From an uncultured Thermomicrobia bacterium (lineage in GTDB: Bacteria > Chloroflexota > Chloroflexia > Thermomicrobiales > JALYUS01), in the NCBI GenBank assembly GCA_937968015.1, contig CALBSO010000016.1:1-40182 (forward strand): 40,182 nt of DNA, given 5' to 3'. The notes beneath the pieces are model-generated. The model saw nothing but the letters and a program-made list of their open reading frames with translations. It was not told the origin of the DNA and did not search any database. Shown here piece by piece: positions 38,260 through 40,182 of the stretch. The position numbers and the translations under genes were made by a program. The stretch's first letter is position 1. Each line of letters opens with the position of its first letter.

Positions 38260-38288
38260 ATAGTAGGCGCGAAACCCGAATAATTCAA
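38260..38288 (-). promoter_or_regulatory. Promoter of the acyl-CoA dehydrogenase gene, probably leaderless
   Basis: On the minus strand TTGAAT (38288-38283), 17 bp, TACTAT (38265-38260), then GGGCAT and the start ATG at 38253. Transcription would begin on or next to the start codon. Confidence 0.5.
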
Positions 38289-38396
38289 GGGCTGGAGCGG
38301 GCGAAGGACATGTCAGCGAGGAGTGTACTATCCGACGTGTCAATCGCATCGTCCGGCAATGCATCAAAGGGTTCCCGGTTTGTCTGGGGAACCGGC

Positions 38397-38417
38397 TCAT
38401 CGCTCGTTGCTTGTTGT
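38397..38417. repeat. Heptad array CTCATCG, CTCGTTG, CTTGTTG
   Basis: Three 7-bp units just downstream of the minus-strand sugar transferase stop (38422). Same family as 21701-21850: CTCGTTG is shared exactly. The other bases of the 168-bp spacer hold the acyl-CoA dehydrogenase promoter and nothing else recognised. Confidence 0.65.
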
Positions 38418-38421
38418 TTCG

Positions 38422-39921
38422 TCAATACGCGTTGCGGTCGCGGAAGATGAGGATGACCGTCTTGGCGATGATCTTCAGGTCGAAGAAGAGGGACCAGTTC
38501 TCAACGTAATACAGGTCGTACCGTGTCCGCTCCTCGATGCTCGTCTTGCCCCGTAGACCGTTCACCTGCGCCCAGCCGGTGATGCCCGCCTTCTCGCGAT
38601 GGCGGCGGGCATAGCGGGGAATAGACTGGGTGAACTGATCCACGAAGATCGGTCGCTCCGGGCGCGGCCCGACAACGCTCATCTCCCCCAGCAGCACATT
38701 GATGAACTGCGGGAACTCGTCGAGCGAGAAGCGACGCATGAAGACGCCGAGCCGGGTGCGGCGCGGATCGTTCGGCGTCGTCCAGACGGGGCCACTCTCC
38801 GCCTCCGCGTCCTCCCGCATCGTGCGGAACTTGATGCACCAGAAGGGCTTGCCGTCCCGCCCCACCCGTTCCTGCACGAGGAAGACCGGGCCGGGCGAGG
38901 AGAGTTTGACGAGCAGGCCAAGCAGCAGAAGCAGTGGCGAAAGGAAGATCAGCACCGTCAGCGCGACGATCATGTCAAGCGTCCGTTTCAGCGCGCGGTT
39001 CCAGCCCCGCAGCGCGATCGTCCGCACCTGCACCATCGGCAGGCCACCGAGATCGCCAATGCTCAGTTCGTTGTTCGTGATCAGTTGGAAGGTATCCGGA
39101 TAGACGGTGATGCTCACCGGGTCGTCAGCGCAGCGATCTACGAGATTGACGAGCCGCGCCTGCGACGCCCCCGCGAGGGCAATCAGCACCTCGTCCACCC
39201 GCTCCTGGCGGAGAATCTTCGGCAGTTCGTCCGTCGTACCGAGGACGGGCAGGCCGAGCATCTCCTGCTCATCTCTCGTGTGAGAGAGATCGTCCGCGAT
39301 GAAGCCGACGACCTGATAGCCGAGGTGTGGCGAGCGACGCACCGTCTCCAGCACCGTCCGGGCGGGCGATCCGGTGCCGACGATCACGGCGCGCTCAGCC
39401 GTCACGCCGCGCCGCCGGAGCGCGCCGATCAGACCGGAATAGAGGAGCCGCTCGAAGGCGATGAAGACAATCGCCAGCGCCCAGCCGGAGAGGAGCAGTT
39501 GGCGGGAGTAGACAAAGCGGCTGCTTAGCAGGAAGGAGTTCGCTGCGAGCGCGAGAACGACGCCGACGGAGAGCGAGGAGCAGAGTTTGGCGAACTCGTC
39601 CACGCGCGAGACGCCCCGTTTGAGCGTGTACAGCCCCGCGACATTGAACGAAACGAGCGTCGTCACTTCCAGCACGACGAGCATAATGATATAGAAGCGT
39701 GCCGGTGGTGGGATGAACCCGGTACTCATCAGACTCTTGTCGAGCCGGTACGCGAGCAGGAAGGCCACCCCGAGGAGCGCGATATCGAGAAGCAACTGCC
39801 CCGCCGCGATGATCAGCGTTGGCCAGCGTCGTCGCACATGGACGGGCAGCGTGGCGGCCCGCGTGTAGGGATCGCGAGGGCCCGGAACGTCCGGCGGTGC
39901 GACAACAATTTCAGCCGTCAT
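38422..39921 (-). CDS. Second exopolysaccharide priming sugar transferase
   Basis: 499 residues, MTAEIVVAPPDVPGPRDPYT at 39921. There are four or five N-terminal membrane helices (LLLDIALLGVAFLLAYRLDK and on), a Rossmann-like domain with AVIVGTGSPARTVLETVRRS and VVGFIADDL, then the C-terminal sugar transferase domain: KRTLDMIVALTVLIFLSPLL, SPGPVFLVQERVGRDGKPFW, IKFRTMREDAEAESG, RRFSLDEFPQFINVLLGEMS, GPRPERPIF and GITGWAQVNGLRGKTSIEER. Like 4737-6257 it would prime polyprenyl phosphate with a sugar phosphate. The two are diverged paralogues at opposite ends of the window. ATG 39921 lacks a strong ribosome site, and a short upstream frame overlaps it. Confidence 0.93.
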   Translation of the reverse strand: MTAEIVVAPPDVPGPRDPYTRAATLPVHVRRRWPTLIIAAGQLLLDIALLGVAFLLAYRLDKSLMSTGFIPPPARFYIIMLVVLEVTTLVSFNVAGLYTLKRGVSRVDEFAKLCSSLSVGVVLALAANSFLLSSRFVYSRQLLLSGWALAIVFIAFERLLYSGLIGALRRRGVTAERAVIVGTGSPARTVLETVRRSPHLGYQVVGFIADDLSHTRDEQEMLGLPVLGTTDELPKILRQERVDEVLIALAGASQARLVNLVDRCADDPVSITVYPDTFQLITNNELSIGDLGGLPMVQVRTIALRGWNRALKRTLDMIVALTVLIFLSPLLLLLGLLVKLSSPGPVFLVQERVGRDGKPFWCIKFRTMREDAEAESGPVWTTPNDPRRTRLGVFMRRFSLDEFPQFINVLLGEMSVVGPRPERPIFVDQFTQSIPRYARRHREKAGITGWAQVNGLRGKTSIEERTRYDLYYVENWSLFFDLKIIAKTVILIFRDRNAY

Positions 39922-39983
39922 TGGCGGTACTCGGCTGACCGTGTACGAAAAGTGGCATACTTCGCATGCCGAATGTATACCAT
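39918..39983 (-). CDS. Possible 21-codon leader peptide before the sugar transferase
   Basis: A minus-strand frame ATG 39983 to TGA 39918 encodes MVYIRHAKYATFRTRSAEYR plus Gln. AGGAGG precedes its ATG by only 2 nt, which is closer than ideal. Its stop overlaps the sugar transferase start (ATGA), the arrangement of translational coupling. The peptide is basic and resembles nothing known. The strong AGGAGG otherwise has no gene to serve. Low confidence. Confidence 0.3.
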   Translation of the reverse strand: MVYIRHAKYATFRTRSAEYRQ

Positions 39984-40011
39984 TTCCTCCTGTCACTCCG
40001 CAAGAGAACGT

Positions 40012-40021
40012 GTGTACGTAC
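40012..40021. promoter_or_regulatory. GTACGTAC operator candidate upstream of the second sugar transferase
   Basis: GTGTACGTAC, core palindrome GTACGTAC at 40014-40021. Its centre is about 96 bp from the ATG at 39921. The same core upstream of the first sugar transferase is about 96 bp from GTG 4737. Another copy of the core is at 40160-40167. Confidence 0.5.
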
Positions 40022-40182
40022 GAGAGCGGGTAGCCAACGGCACGCAGCAGCCGGCGGGCATATCGTGTAGTGATAGCGAGTCATTCTGCCACTGCCCATT
40101 CGCCCTGAAGTGCAAATCCCATTACGGATCGTGACCATATACGTGACAGACCCATGGGGGTACGTACATGCGGGCATCAGGT

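Noticed and set aside
1..40182. tRNA, rRNA or CRISPR arrays
   Set aside because: No TPsiC-like stem with a matching acceptor, no rRNA sequence, and no regular repeat-spacer pattern was seen; the heptad arrays have no spacers.

Overview
This is about 40 kb of GC-rich chromosomal DNA with 41 protein-coding loci (three of them partial, truncated or frame-broken) and no rRNA, tRNA or CRISPR array that I could find. The mix of genes points to a member of Chloroflexota, possibly near Thermomicrobia. That mix includes a DUF2851 protein, twin-arginine secreted carbohydrate enzymes, a secreted protein with an N-terminal PNFWGPL motif, an archaeal-type short NAPRTase, extended -10 promoters of the form TGnTATACT, and intergenic spacers packed with palindromes. 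The assignment is inference; no marker gene settles it.

Layout. 1-4410 (minus): DUF2851 (partial), an MFS carrier, an SGNH esterase with an Ig-like tail, and a HIT-Nudix fusion enzyme. 4411-7423 (plus): exopolysaccharide priming sugar transferase and GT4 glycosyltransferase. 7457-8270: RHH/RelE-like toxin-antitoxin pair and a truncated epimerase. 8143-9394 (minus): cysteine-less redoxin-fold protein and SixA-like phosphatase. 9635-11305 (plus): cobalamin-binding protein and PduO adenosyltransferase. 11463-14413 (plus): ruvB, a VapC-type toxin-antitoxin pair, queA. 14494-16256: GH10 xylanase broken by a 74-bp insertion. 16354-18816 (minus): two tandem transglutaminase-like proteases and a Uma2 protein. 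19017-22995 (plus): MFS exporter, alpha/beta hydrolase, unknown protein, alanine dehydrogenase. 23278-29354: beta-helix lipoprotein, DUF1232 protein, beta-propeller, secreted Chloroflexota-type protein, rhomboid-like protein, VOC protein. 29458-31088 (minus): metallo-beta-lactamase-fold hydrolase and PPK2. 31317-33932 (plus): GH51 arabinofuranosidase and argF. 34092-36883: methyltransferase (minus) and a pncA-pncB nicotinamide salvage operon (plus). 36934-39921 (minus): acyl-CoA dehydrogenase and a second priming sugar transferase.

Functional themes: plant polysaccharide breakdown (GH10, GH51, beta-helix lyase-like protein), exopolysaccharide synthesis (two priming transferases and a GT4), cofactor salvage (B12 adenosylation, NAD salvage), nucleotide clean-up (HIT-Nudix, PPK2) and two toxin-antitoxin pairs.

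The most striking layer is non-coding. Many spacers are built of repeats. Five copies of a 120-170 bp imperfect palindrome (C-rich left end, G-rich right end) sit against genes; four end 4-8 nt before a start codon and two supply the stop codon of the gene before. Several unrelated 7-bp tandem arrays, often in inverted pairs, fill other spacers and write the C-termini of at least four proteins. A further palindrome appears once between genes and once in frame inside a transglutaminase gene. Separately, the two distant priming transferase genes share a GTACGTAC palindrome at almost the same distance (about 96 bp) from their start codons.
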